DNA of 64,000 nt from Sipunculus nudus (lineage: Eukaryota > Annelida > Sipuncula > Golfingiida > Sipunculidae): positions 58,409,676-58,473,675 of the forward strand of contig CM049316.1 of assembly GCA_026874595.1 (NCBI GenBank), in the 5' to 3' direction. The translations under genes were made by a program, and so were the position numbers. The first letter of the stretch is position 1. Each line of letters starts with the position of its first letter. Under the pieces are notes generated by a model. That model was given only the letters and a program-made list of their open reading frames with translations. It did not search any database and was not told the origin of the DNA. Shown piece by piece: positions 24,861-35,484 of this stretch.

Positions 24861-25680
24861 ATTATTACATGAATTATAATATAGATACGCCTCCGGAGAC
24901 AAAACACTGAGAACCCCAAACTAAACAGGTATACATCCTTTAAAGTCTACAACAAACAATCGTTACTATAGAGACCGCCAAACAGAGACCGTTCACATGA
25001 AAATAAGCTGCGCTGAAATATACATTAAACGAGACACGTGAGCTCCCTACCCAAGGTTATCACGCTAATATCTAAATATGATATTCCGTATTAATGTTCA
25101 GTGAAGTCAATCGTCTGGATATACTCCCTACTGGAACATGCAATACAATAACTGAGTCATAGTCCTCTGGCGACATCTAGCATCTCGGGAGTTCTTAGTA
25201 AAAACTTCTTTGAAGCCCTAAATTAAAGTTCACTGTATCTTATTTTCTAAGGCCTTTTCACAAATGCCTGATTTTGAACACTCTGGAAGTGATTCTATCC
25301 TTTTTTCAAGGTCCCTTAATATATAATTTTTTCACCAGATCAAACATTAATAATTAATGCATGCATCATCTGTATGTCAAATTCAGCTGAGCGTCATGGC
25401 CCATGGGCCACTTGTTCACATAATAATAGTTCTACTCTGTGTATACTTCTTTTGTACTGTGAGATCGCGAAAATGTAACCCTGGCGAACGAAACCCTGAA
25501 AAAGTGAGTCATAATCGAGACATTTTAACCCTAGCGAATATGATGTCAACCACAGTATTGAGAACAGGACTGAGGAGATTATGTGATTAAAGTTCAAGTG
25601 TTCCGGGAGCCATCTAATGTTTCACAGTCATGAGCGCCCGTTCTGATAACATCCGTGTACTGAAAGTAGAGGACAAGCCA
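24861..25680. other. No feature recognised
   Basis: Moderately AT-rich single-copy-looking DNA. Short frames here have no recognisable domain. Confidence 0.5.
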
Positions 25681-25779
25681 TTTATTTAGAAACAGATACA
25701 TTAATATCAGATTATCATCAGTTGTTACAACGTTTTCAGTGTTTCTGTTGAGGGTTGTACTAGCTAGTGTTACTCTCTA

Positions 25780-25875
25780 CCTGCTGTGTGTGAGACGAGC
25801 ACGTCAATTAATCATTGTTTGGTTAGTTATTTGTATTAATCACCATTTTGTTGGTTAATCATTTACCAAGCAGAC
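25780..25875 (+). repeat. Short imperfect duplication of ATTAATCA...TTGGTTA words
   Basis: AATTAATCATTGTTTGGTTA and TATTAATCACCATTTTGTTG-GTTA follow each other at a spacing of about 33-36 bp, with AATAAAATAAC just after. It could be the end of a retroelement LTR carrying a polyadenylation signal, but no partner LTR or primer site is visible. Confidence 0.3.
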
Positions 25876-26254
25876 TGTTAAATAAAATAACATCGCCTTA
25901 AAACTACAAGCGGTATCGGTAGGAGCCAGGACCTTTTCTGCGTCACCTTGGAAATCAAACATCTGTCAAGCTGAACTAAGGTATTTTTTGTTTTTTTTTT
26001 AATCATTCGACCCTCCGTTGTATATGACACTTACATAATAATAGCATAATAAAACCTCTGACTCGGACAAACTTACATATACGATATTCTAAACCGCTGT
26101 CCAGAGAGAATTGCAAACCTATGTAGACCGTGCAATTCAAGGGGTATTTTCAGATCGAGTGGAATCGAATTTATTAGTGACTAGGATCCCGAATACTGAC
26201 AAGACAACTGATATACCGACAAATTTCAGGCTGCATGGGAAACATTTAAAAAAT

Positions 26255-27329
26255 AAAAATAATATAATATGGGACGGTTCTAACAATATGGGTCGTAACA
26301 ACGACCCATAATGCAATAACTGTCCCATTTTGTAATAAAGGCTAATATTGTAATAAAAACGACCCATATTGTTATAATTTCAAAGTGCAAATATTGTAAT
26401 GAAACTGGACAATATTATTCAGTTTCAGTCTAAGAACATCAGCGCGTATGACTTTGACTTATTCTCCGAGCTACTAGACAAAGACAGATATATGCATTTA
26501 ACGATTCTTCTTATTCGGATGGATTGCCCTTGAATTTGTTATTTGCTCTATTTTCTTAATTTTAAAACGGTTCTACTTTTATTTTTGAAAACAATATAAT
26601 AACATTTCTACTAAACTTCATTTATTAAGCCTACTTTCGTAGGAAGGGGACGCTTCTAGTGGTTGATGAGATTATTTCACTATGAATATTTGGGGTTATT
26701 TTTTTGTTGGACTGTCTAAGGTCCCCCGAGTGCAAAACCACCGATTATTTTTTTTCTTTCTTCTGTCCTTGCGTGAGCTTAAATATGACTGTTTTAAAAA
26801 CTGGCCTTCAGCTGCATTATTAGTCAGGGGAGACAGATTTGTACCTGATATTTATTTTATCTTGACCTTATTCCCAAGCCTCACACTATATCCGATCACC
26901 CATTATCACTCGATTCTGTCCCAGTTATAGCTAGCTCTTCAATACGGCTGAATATCCCGAAATTACATTAGGTCAGATTAATACTGACAGGTATAATAGC
27001 TTTGCAACTGGTGTTTATTTTAGACCATAACCTAATTTTCGAGCCATTCATATTCATAGAGCGATCCTAATTCATATGCACTGGAACAGCATTTTGATAG
27101 AGGACGGGTTGCAAAATATATAACGTGGTTGGAAGATGTGTTATACACACACATACAAACACATTCACACATACATGTATATATACTAGTATATAAGCTT
27201 AAATGGACCCAGGCACTTTATCAAATCCTAGAAATGTACCCAGGAGAAATATTGTGGTGTTTAAAAATACATTCAATACGTGTTTTTTGTTGTTTTTAAT
27301 ACAGACGCCAAAAAAACTATAAACATATA

Positions 27330-27376
<47 letters not shown>

Positions 27377-27835
27377 TAAAAATTATCCTGTTTATTCTGT
27401 TTAAATAATTTATCATATCAAAAAAACTGATTCAATAACAGAGTAAACATGACTCATGGCAATATTTCGCTCATATTAGCTTGGTCATCGGCATTTAGTT
27501 CATTTAAAAAGATAGTGTTTATGTAAATCCACTGGTTTTCATACCTGTATGTTCACTTACACATCCGTGTCACGAGATGTCAGTATCTGAAGTGTCTAAG
27601 TTAATTTGCATGAAATTTGAATTATAAAATTATTGGCCGTTTAACCCGCCTGCGATTTTATTACAATATGGGCCGTTTTACCCGCTTGCAATTTTATAAC
27701 AAAAAGGGCAGAGTATGGTTATTTCAATATGGGCCGTCTTTTATTACAATAAGGGTCGTTCTTATTACATTATGGGTCTTTACAACAATATGGGCTGGTT
27801 ATTACATTATGGGTTGTGAGAGCGTTTGTTGTGTT
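26255..27835. mobile_element. Candidate element with inverted subterminal repeats (about 1.6 kb)
   Basis: Left end (about 26265-26400) holds several copies of AACGACCCATATTGTTATAA and its complement. Right end (about 27635-27820) holds five or more copies of TTACAATATGGGYCGTT, mostly in opposite orientation to the left set. Clusters of a short word inverted at both ends are typical of subterminal repeats of cut-and-paste DNA transposons. The interior has no transposase and contains a (TA)n at 27332-27374. Exact ends and target duplication could not be fixed. Confidence 0.5.
27332..27374. repeat. (TA)n microsatellite
   Basis: Nearly perfect dinucleotide run in the interior of the candidate element at 26.3-27.8 kb. 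Confidence 0.95.
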
Positions 27836-27944
27836 CAGGATGTTTAGATATTAACATCAGGTGTATCTCGTAAAACGCTTGGCGATTTTCAGTAACTTAT
27901 TTGTGCGTTAAGTTTTCAAATTTACCCTGAATGGCTAGTTATGC

Positions 27945-28150
27945 GTACAAGTTGGCTGCGTCAAGTAACCCGTGCGAGCCATGCTTGTATCCATGCGGTC
28001 AAAACACAGTAAACATGCGGAGGGATTTACTAATATTCTGCGTTAAACCGGTAATTTTCTCGCTCATGTTCGGTGTTGTTAGAAAGTATAATTAAAAAAG
28101 CTAACGTTCAGTCTGTATTTTGTCAATTGACAGTGTATCTGTAGGCAAAT
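27945..28150 (+). repeat. Dispersed repeat R3, copy outside the duplication
   Basis: Contains AGTAACCCGTGCGAGCCATG, AACATGCGGAGGGATTTAC and TTTTCTCGCTCATGTTCGG. The same series of words occurs at 34465-34665 and 48627-48827, so this is a third, more diverged copy of a dispersed sequence. Function unknown. Confidence 0.8.
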
Positions 28151-28470
28151 AAAATAATTGTGATCAGACCAATGAAAACGAGGTATCACTTTGTGCATCC
28201 AGCTTCAAATTTAACACATACGACACTCGCTCTCGTTGGTCTGATAACAATGGTTCTGGCACTTGGGAAATGAATTAGACCACCAATAACCTTGCTATAT
28301 TAAAGCAAAAGATTTGTTGCAACTGCAGTGAAAACTCGCTGCGTGAGAAGAGTAATGTTTCACATCTGTATCGTTTTTACCGACCTACAGTTTGTATTTT
28401 GTATCTAGCTCCTATTCCGGAATTATATAACAATCATTATCTCATGTATAGTCAGCCTTTACATTGTTAG

Positions 28471-28791
28471 ATTAACACCCACATAGACGATCCTTGTTAG
28501 ACAACTACACTTAAGACGACCAAAATTTAAAAGACATAAAATAAATGACCCTTTTGTTATGTGACTGTGTTAGACGACCTACGAACAAAGTTTTTTACAA
28601 TTTTTATAATACATACTATTACAGCAAAATAGTAAAATTATTAACACTAGTTTATATTAGGTATGTCGACCCGCATATAGTAAGATTTGAAGCCTTATTT
28701 GTTAGGTCTTTTACATAGAGTTGTTTAAATGTTGGTCTTCTAAAGTGTGGTCGTCTAACTGGGGTCATCGTTGGTGGTCACCCATTGTTAA
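28471..28791. mobile_element. Small TIR element (MITE, about 320 bp)
   Basis: The left arm reads GTTAGACAACTACACTTAAG then ACGACCAAAATTTAAAAGAC. The inverted right arm reads GTTAGACGACCACACTTTAG then AAGACCAACATTTAAACAAC. The arms therefore match over roughly 45 bp. The AT-rich centre has no coding potential. Ends are placed near TTAACA on each side; no clear target duplication was resolved. Superfamily unknown. Confidence 0.65.
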
Positions 28792-28796
28792 AGAAT

Positions 28797-28866
28797 TTAT
28801 GTCTGTCTTCCCCACCTTCCCCTCCAAAAAAAAGAAGAACGGTGGAGGGGGGGGGGCAGGGGGGAT
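28797..28866. repeat. Homopurine/poly-G tract
   Basis: AAAAAAAAGAAGAACGGTGG is followed by two G-runs, of about 10 and 6 bases. It could form triplex or G-quadruplex DNA; no gene context. Confidence 0.7.
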
Positions 28867-28869
28867 TTA

Positions 28870-29414
28870 ACCCCATCCCTCCTGCGTTTCACCGCACACA
28901 GTATACGTAGATCATCGTTGGTTTTTGAAACCGCATGAATACTTATGCGGCCGACGTGCGGGAACGGCAAGGTGTCTTCCACATTCTTACGGCCTTCGCA
29001 CGGTAAAGTAAGCTAACCCGGCGGACGACGCAAGCTAACCTTGCGGAAGCCGCAGAGACCATTTACGACAGCCGCAGGTACACTGTACGTCTCTCGGGTA
29101 GCCGAGTAGGCGTTAAAATTCGTACGGGCATCCTACGACATCCATACGTCTACTGTACGGTGCCAAAACGGAGCCGGTATACAGGGGCGTCAATAAGAAG
29201 GGGGGGGGGGTTATATATACCCCTCATTTTTTGGCAAGGGGGGGGGGATGGTCAATGTAATCATCCCCCCATTTTTCAGAGAATAATATTATAATATTGC
29301 AAATAAAATATGTTAATAAATAGAATTAAAGACTGGATCCATTTACTAAAATTGTTATGAATTCACAACATAACCTAATTTCTGAAACATTATAATTATT
29401 TGAAATATGATTAA

Positions 29415-29459
<45 letters not shown>

Positions 29460-29497
29460 TATATATATAGTTGAATCTGTCACTCAGAGACACTGAA

Positions 29498-29572
<75 letters not shown>

Positions 29573-29790
29573 AAGTCATCCCCCCACACTGCAAGAAAAA
29601 TTGACGCCACTGCCGGTATAGGTAGCTGCCTGACGCGCGGCCGTCGCATCAACCAAAGCGCTTGCGCTTATATCAGTTACGGTCGTTGCTGAGTCCCTGG
29701 GGTCTTTGAAAAACGCACGGTTGCCGTACGTCAACCGCACGGAATAGCCCAAAACACCCCCGTACGGCGACCGTATCCCGGTTGTGACCG
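28870..29790. repeat. CpG-rich repeat with many CCGTACG-like words, split by a hAT insertion
   Basis: Both sides of the hAT-type element (28870-29181 and 29613-29790) are unusually CpG-rich for the window and full of short words such as CGTACGG, CCGCACGG, TACGGCGACCG and ACGTCTACTGTACGG. The right edge reads CCGGTTGTGACCGAGGC. Removing 29182-29620 joins the halves with one copy of CCGGTATA. I take it as an older transposon or CpG-rich repeat, but see no matching opposite terminus. Confidence 0.5.
29182..29612. mobile_element. hAT-type non-autonomous element with perfect 8-bp TSD
   Basis: The left end CAGGGGCGTCAATAAG and inverted right end CAGTGGCGTCAATTTT give TIRs matching at 12 of the first 13 bases. 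Both sides carry the duplication CCGGTATA, at 29174-29181 and 29613-29620. Eight-base target duplications and CAGNGGCGT ends are characteristic of hAT transposons. The 431-bp body has no open frame; it holds poly-G/C tracts and two (TA)n expansions (29414-29470 and 29503-29571), so its length has grown by slippage. Confidence 0.9.
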
Positions 29791-29826
29791 AGGCTTAAGT
29801 ACAGAGAACATGGACGCAGGCCATAT

Positions 29827-29852
29827 TTGTTTTTGTTTTTTTTTTTTTTTTT
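29827..29852. repeat. Poly-T tract
   Basis: TTTGTTTTTG followed by a run of about 18 T. It may be a retroposon tail on the minus strand, but no body is recognised beside it. Confidence 0.6.
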
Positions 29853-29879
29853 CTTGAAGCACACGGGATCAGGCGTCGG

Positions 29880-30540
29880 GCTACATGTATAGGTCTACTT
29901 AATGTAATGAATGAGCGCAGCTGACAGAAGTAAAATTAAACAATGATCTTATCTATAATATTAATGATATCTCGTGTATGCAGTGGGCTTCGATTCGTAT
30001 TTTGTAGATAAAGATGTCAGTTTCCTGTTTGCTTAGGATAAATAACATCACGTTAGTCCCCACAAACCAAGGCAACAGCAGAGACACTTGTTATAAATTA
30101 ACTAACTTTTTTATCTAAACTTCCAGATTATATCTGTACTTGCATGTATGCCAGTTACATCACTGGAGTATGTAGGGTACGTTTACCAAATAGGTAGTCC
30201 ATTTAGATTGCACGGAATTAGGATATATAGTCAAAACATCTGTTAGATTAAGAATGTATATACCAGTTTCATAAAGAAAACATAATGCACAGAGACGCAA
30301 ACCGAAGTTCTAGTGATTTGTCATTCATTTCGTTTATCCGCCTTTTTGAAAGTAAAACTTAAGTAACACAAGGGCATTGATCCAGTTAAAGGTCCATTGA
30401 TATAAACATATACGAATAAAATACAATCACAAAATGTTATTAGTAGTTCCTTTTTTCTGTATTACAACATTCATTCTATCTTTTCTGATAGGATTTATAG
30501 CACAACTATAATTTATCACATTTAATCAGAACCATAGTGT
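29880..30540. other. No feature recognised
   Basis: AT-rich sequence lacking open frames of note, repeats or recognisable RNA genes. Confidence 0.5.
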
Positions 30541-30548
30541 ATAATGTG

Positions 30549-30549
30549 T

Positions 30550-30621
<72 letters not shown>

Positions 30622-30645
30622 AGAGAGAAAGAGAGAGAGAGAGAT
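30549..30645. repeat. Compound (TA)n(AG)n microsatellite
   Basis: A short TATATA run passes into about 75 bp of AG repeats with one G-run, ending at the edge of the tRNA-like foldback. Confidence 0.95.
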
Positions 30646-30789
30646 GGATAGGGTATACAGAGAAAAGTCGGTTCAATGCCGATGGGAATCGAACTTGCGA
30701 TCTTCCGATTTCCGGTGCGGCTGCCATAATCGTGGGTTCGATTCCTACCGGCAGTGAACCTACTTTTCTGTGTATACCCTTTCCACCTA
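30642..30789. mobile_element. Foldback of two tRNA-like arms (148 bp)
   Basis: The left arm (GGGTATACAGAGAAAAGTCG, GGGAATCGAACTTGCGAT) is the inverted complement of the right arm (ATCGTGGGTTCGATTCCTAC, CTTTTCTGTGTATACCC), with roughly 60 bp per arm and a 25-bp centre. Each arm read outward carries a pol III B-box: GGTTCGATTCC on the plus strand and AGTTCGATTCC on the minus strand. No complete cloverleaf is present. It looks like a head-to-head pair of tRNA-derived 3' halves that now forms a MITE-like hairpin. Confidence 0.7.
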
Positions 30790-31140
30790 TAAACAAAAAC
30801 CAGCATGGCTATTCCTACATCTATATATTGCCGATATAGATATATGCCTGGTATATATATTGAACCATATCCTTAAAGCCTTTCTGCATTAAAGTCGGAT
30901 ATACATCTACCTTTTCTGTATGATTCATGTGATTTCTTCCTTATTCTGGGTATATATTAATAAATTACAGGTAATTCTTGTTCAGTAATCTTCTTATTAA
31001 GTCTCTTTTTTCTCCTATTTTTGGTGGAGGTAACCGCCTCCATTTTATCAATGCTGGCTTATCTTATTCTTAACTTAAGTATGTACATCTGCAGAGTTTC
31101 CATTTCGGTTTGGGACTTCTTGACAGGGCGGTAGCACTCG
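30790..31140. other. No gene; words related to dispersed repeat R1
   Basis: Contains GGGTATATATTAATAAATTA and GGTAATTCTTGTTCAGTAAT, resembling the start of R1 (see 32930-33320). Otherwise unassigned. Confidence 0.35.
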
Positions 31141-31144
31141 CTTC

Positions 31145-31445
31145 CTATCATTTTTATTTTTGTATCCTGGTGTCACCAAGGCCCGGTGTCTACCACACCT
31201 GCGGGTCCTGGGTGTGTAATCATCCCAATTGCTGGGTCATAACACCGAGGAACCCCCCAAAGACGCACTCGTATGTGGATGAAACACGGCTGTGGCGCAC
31301 AGCCTTCCCATTAAGCCTGCAGAGCGCTCACCCTGGGTGGGGGCCGACCGTGAAAAACCTCACCGCCTCGGCTAAGATTCGAACCCACGATCTCCCGGCT
31401 TTGAGTCCTGCGCTCTACACCTGAGCCCCAGAAGCCGGTCTCTTA
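31145..31445 (-). mobile_element. tRNA-derived SINE
   Basis: On the minus strand the head reads GGCTCAGGTGTAGAGCGCAG (A-box-like) and, 30 bp later, GTGGGTTCGAATC (B-box), as in a tRNA pol III promoter. The body that follows has a GC-rich central section (TTTTCACGGTCGGCCCCCAC, GAGCGCTCTGCAGGC). It ends near an A-rich tail, ACAAAAATAAAAA. Length is about 300 bp, normal for a SINE. The conserved-looking centre could belong to one of the animal SINE superfamilies with shared core domains, but I cannot name it by eye. Confidence 0.8.
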
Positions 31446-31479
31446 TTACGTCTCTGTGATGAATGTATGAACTTGTTAA

Positions 31480-31805
31480 TCAACACGCTGTTGGTAAACA
31501 CTTCAATGTTGACAAACGGGAAAACCATGTAACTCCAGGTGGTTGGTTGCATATATGCAGAAGCTGAAAGATCACTAGTTGCAAAACTCCCTTTGCCAAA
31601 CTATTATCTTATTTACCACAAGATGTCTTCGGTAAATGTATGTGAATAATTTTGGCAGGACCCCAAGTTATAAACACGTGGAAGTAAAAAAATAAACAGC
31701 CTGCGTGTGCAATAGGGCTTTTTATCATGTAAGGTTAAGGGATTACCGTTAGGTTTAAAGACGTCCGATATTATAGAATATGCCCCTTTAAGAGTTGGTA
31801 GGTTC
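31480..31805 (+). repeat. Dispersed repeat R1, member a
   Basis: Shares GAATGTATGAACTTGTTAAT, TTGACAAACGGG, GGTTGCATATATGC, CACTAGTTGCAAAACTCC and TATGCCCCTTTAAGAG with members at 32930-33320 and 44280-44760. The left breakpoint of the segmental duplication falls inside it at 31547. No protein or RNA family recognised. Confidence 0.75.
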
Positions 31806-32189
31806 ATTAGTAATCTAAACTAAGAGCCCGCTAAAACACACCGACCGTTAAGGAATACATGATAGAACAACACCTATCACAGAATTAAATACATAAACTC
31901 AAGGCAAATCTTAACAAATGAACACAAGCACAACATACCAAAATATAAATCGTTTCTACTACATAGAACGAGACTAATATCACATCCATTGAGCAGCTGT
32001 TAAGTGATATGGATTTTCGTTTGCTCAATTTTTTATCTCTATCAGGCCTTAATTTCTGCCTTATCTTTATACTTCATAGTTAAACATTAACTTAGCTGTC
32101 ACCTTTATCGTTGCTGAAGTTTTACGGCCTCAAATACGGCGCTCGAGCTCCTTCTTTAGTTAAGCGTTTAACGGTGAGAAACAAGAAAA

Positions 32190-32673
32190 GCACTCAATCA
32201 GTGCAGACCTCCGTCAAGGCAGCTCATAACCCTAACATGGCATTATTAGAAATGCATTTTCCTTCAAACACAGCATGACAATAACTGAAAGTTATAGGAC
32301 ATTGAGCCCCATCTTGTGGCAACAAACTTAACAAGGCCGCTCATTTGTCCCATATTGCATTTTCTTTTAAATATTCCTGGACCAACATGGTGATCAGGAT
32401 CAGCGCCATGCAGAAATTTAATCGATTTTTCCTTGTATCATTGCAGAGTCATCCTGAAAATTTCATCAAAATCCATCAATAACATTTTGAGTAATGTTGC
32501 TAACAGACATTGCAATATGAGGATAATGAGCTTGGAAGCCACCAGATCGCGCTCATGCAGCGTCAGTATGCTTTCACGTTCAGTGATTTATTTGCTGTGT
32601 TTTTCACACATTTCTAACAATGACATACCTGGGCAATGAGCTGCCTTGGCGGAGGTCTGCAGTCTCAGAGTGC
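32190..32673. mobile_element. MITE with CTTGGCGGAGGTCTGC terminal inverted repeats, copy 1
   Basis: The left end GCACTCAATCAGTGCAGACC (then TCCGTCAAGGCAGCTCAT) is the inverted match of the right end, ATGAGCTGCCTTGGCGGAGG then TCTGCAGTCTCAGAGTGC. TIRs are about 38 bp with few mismatches. The interior has AAAATTTCATCAAAATCCAT and GAGTAATGTTGCTAACAGAC, words I associate with a widespread family of short animal repeats. No transposase. A related end lies at 61058-61096. Confidence 0.8.
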
Positions 32674-32929
32674 AAATTTTTAGTTTATCATTACAATTAA
32701 GTTAAATTATATCAAAGGATTTTTTTGCAGAAGGCAGAGGCGCTCCATTTTTCTAAGGTTGAAAGTGGTAATTAACGGTTAAACACTACTGTTCTTCTTT
32801 TGACGGTTTATCGACAGTTTAACCAATGAACAAGGATTTGTAATGACCTCTCTCTAAACTGGATTTTCTTAGAACTGTTAAAGCTGCCCATGCATTTAGC
32901 TATCTTTGAAAAAGTATTTGTCTGATTTC

Positions 32930-33325
32930 TGGCTTCCTCTGTGTATATATTAATGATCTAAGGGCAATTTTGGTTGTAAAAGTTCTTAATACGCCTTCGT
33001 GAAGGATGAATGGACTTGTTTATCAACAACATTTTTTGTAAATAGAGCACACATGTAACCTAAGGTGGTAGGTTGCATATATGCGGAGGTAGAAAAGTCA
33101 CTTGATGCAAAATGCTTTTAACAAAGCTCTGGCTTATTTGACTTGCTGCCAGATGCCCTTGATGAATTTGTTTTTAACATTTTAGCGTTAACACCTTTAT
33201 ATAAACAAAACAAGCAGCCTGTGTGCGGTGATGTCCACGTTTTCTGGCTTAATTTTATAATTGCTCCAAGGGATTACCTTTAGTTTATAAATGTCAGATA
33301 GGTGATTGGGCCCCTTTAACGTACA
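32930..33325 (+). repeat. Dispersed repeat R1, member b
   Basis: Begins GATTTCTGGCTTCCTCTGTG, continues ATCTAAGGGCAATTTTGG, CTTGTTTATCAACAACA, GGTTGCATATATGCGGAGGT, AAGTCACTTGATGCAAAA and ends TAGGTGATTGGGCCCCTTTA. It is closer to member c (44.3 kb) than to member a. Confidence 0.8.
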
Positions 33326-34099
33326 TTATAGCACAGTCTGGATGGAGAGAGAGAAACACTGCCTAGACAACAATGTGTTTGAGTGACAATTTATTTGATC
33401 TGGAAGAAAATGGGATTTTCTCAGAAAACTGAAGCATGCTACCTAAAAATTGCACAAAAATAAAAACAGACACGTTGCCCCCTCCCCACCGTCATTAACA
33501 TAGGATCAATATCCTAATCTCTTTACCGTTTTATATATGATGTTAATGGTCAAAGGTCGATGTCAACTTTTTGAGCACATGACAGTCACACTAATGTCAT
33601 TTCCTGTTTTCACAAGTGAACAAAATTGTGACATGTGATGGAGTAGTTTAGGAATTCAGGCCACCCAGAGGTATGTTTTATATATTTCAATCATTATAAA
33701 AAGTCTTGTCAAATGTTGCATATTAACTATTAACTCCAGGACTCTGTGTTTAACTGGTGGAATATATCTCTTTCACATGAAGAATATTAGCCAAAGGACT
33801 TGTGTCAGTAACACTTGTCAAGGACATTACCTTCCTTTGTGTATGAAACCAACAGTTTTACTGACTTTGCCAGATCTGTTAATTAATATGGTCATCCATT
33901 TGTAATCCATTTTACCCATTCTTATTGTACCAACACATAACAAGTACATTCAAATGGACGTTTATACCTTATATAAGGACTTCGTGTTACAGTTTTTACA
34001 CTAGTTAGATTAATTTCATGGATTTAGTTTTCAAACGGGATTTGTTTGTGATATCGATTCAACGCACCAACAATTTCTATGGTGATCTATTTGAAAATA
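33326..34099. other. No gene recognised
   Basis: Includes a short AATGGTCAAAGGTCGATGTC stretch and otherwise ordinary AT-rich DNA. The same sequence recurs at about 47.5-48.26 kb in copy 2. Confidence 0.5.
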
Positions 34100-34356
34100 A
34101 AATAAGTTTAAGGAACAGATCGACGTTGGAGGGGCCTGTTCTAACAGCTGACGTCTATTGACTAAAGATAATCCCTTGAACAAGCCAGAAAACGCCGAGC
34201 CCACTGCACATTAGCCGTGACAACCCGACTCAGTACTAAGTCAGTAGGCAATGATAATTGGGCTGGTAAGCCTTCTTGAGTTGTAATGCAAGCAATATCG
34301 AGGAACACTTCGCAGTGGTCTTCCATCATGTTGTATTTATATTGTAGACAGCCCAT
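34100..34356 (-). pseudogene. Nuclear-receptor-like LBD fragment, frameshifted (copy 1)
   Basis: The minus-strand frame from the ATG at 34356 reads MEDHCEVFLDIACITTQ then LPTDLVLSRVVTANVQWARR, then shifts because an A-run is one base shorter than in copy 2 (AAAA against AAAAA at about 34189). The next frame continues FKGLSLVNRRQLLEQ. This agrees with the nuclear-receptor helix 3-5 signature W-A-K-x-x-P-x-F-x-x-L-x-x-x-D-Q-x-x-L-L, with N-R in place of D-Q and one extra residue after WARR. No DNA-binding domain, splice context or further LBD helices are visible. It may instead be a chance open frame. Confidence 0.35.
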
Positions 34357-34464
34357 TATCTTAACATTATGCTACGAATGATGAATTAACACAAGATAAT
34401 GCATGTGAACTCTCAGCCCAAACTACAACCCCGTCTCGACGGTAACAAGTCATTTCCTGTATAG

Positions 34465-34665
34465 CGTACACGTTGGCTGCGTTTATAGTAACCCGTGCGA
34501 GCCATGCCTGTATTCATGCAGTCAGAAATTCAACAAACATGCGGAGGGGTTTACCAATATGCTGAGTTAAAACGGAATTTTTCTCGCTCATGTTTGATGT
34601 TGTTTGAAAGTACACTGAAATGCTAACGGTTTATGTCAATCGATACTGTACCTGTAGGCCATGAG
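34465..34665 (+). repeat. Dispersed repeat R3, copy 1
   Basis: GTAACCCGTGCGAGCCATGC, AACATGCGGAGGGGTTTACC and TTTTTCTCGCTCATGTTTGA match the diverged copy at 27945-28150 and the twin at 48627-48827. Confidence 0.8.
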
Positions 34666-35460
34666 TCGATGTAAAAATATGACGAAAATATTTGCATCCT
34701 CTTGGGGCCTTATAATGCGTTCCTCAGACCTAGATGTAAATGCACTCTGGAAGGCCAGTAAACTGGTCCTAATGTCAGAAGGCCGATATTGCGCTATCTG
34801 CATATAGGCTGTTTGTTTTGTTTATATCTATTTTATAACATGTGGGTAGCCTGACAAAATAATCCATTCACATTCAACCAGGACATCTTTGGGTAAGTCA
34901 GATGAACCAGAGTTTTACGCAAAGGTCGTGTATGACTTTCAACTTCTCAAGTGCAAGCAACTATCTTAGGTTACATGGTTTTTTTCTGTTTGTGTAAATT
35001 GCCGTAAACTCTGTTTACTAATAGCTTGATGATAGATGAACGAACTCAAAAATCCGTCATAGAGGCGTCATAGGCACTTTACTTAACATGAAATACCTGC
35101 AGTCCATTTACATGCTTGGATGTATATATATAAGCCAGAAATCACATTAATTCTACTTAAAAATTAGGTGAGTGGACAGCTTTAAACTATTTTTACAGTT
35201 AACGCCTATGATCAAAGGAAACTTTGCAGACGTAACTCTATATCTCCGCCAGGAAGCGAAGGTGGTATATGCATTTTCCTTAGTTCGTTGGCTGGTTTGT
35301 CTGCTTTTAGCGAACCTTTGAACTTATGCGATGATTTGCCGTCGGCCATCGTCCGTCGTTCGTCGTATGCACGTTAACCGATACTATCTCAAAAACCGCA
35401 GGAATGAGCATCACTAAATGTTATGTAAAAAGCAGTCTTCTATAAACTCTATCATATTTT
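34666..35460. other. No gene; fragment of a dispersed repeat at 35235-35460
   Basis: From 35235 the sequence reads ATATCTCCGCCAGGAAGCGA, TTCGTTGGCTGGTTTGTCTG, GTCCGTCGTTCGTCGTATGC and ATCTCAAAAACCGCAGGAA. These words resemble the head of short animal repeats related in style to the MITE at 32.2 kb. The preceding part is unassigned. Confidence 0.45.
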
Positions 35461-35484
35461 GCTTTTTTTTGGGGGGGGGGGGGG
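35461..35484. repeat. T8-G14 homopolymer junction
   Basis: GCTTTTTTTTGGGG and following G-run, followed by TTATCTGC. The twin in copy 2 at about 49615-49634 is shorter, showing slippage since duplication. Confidence 0.8.

Noticed and set aside
29326-29692. Frames rich in IYIYIY
   Set aside because: Translations of (TA)n runs inside the hAT element.
30642-30789. A functional tRNA gene
   Set aside because: Only B-box-like halves are present; there is no A-box, anticodon stem or acceptor stem that closes a cloverleaf.
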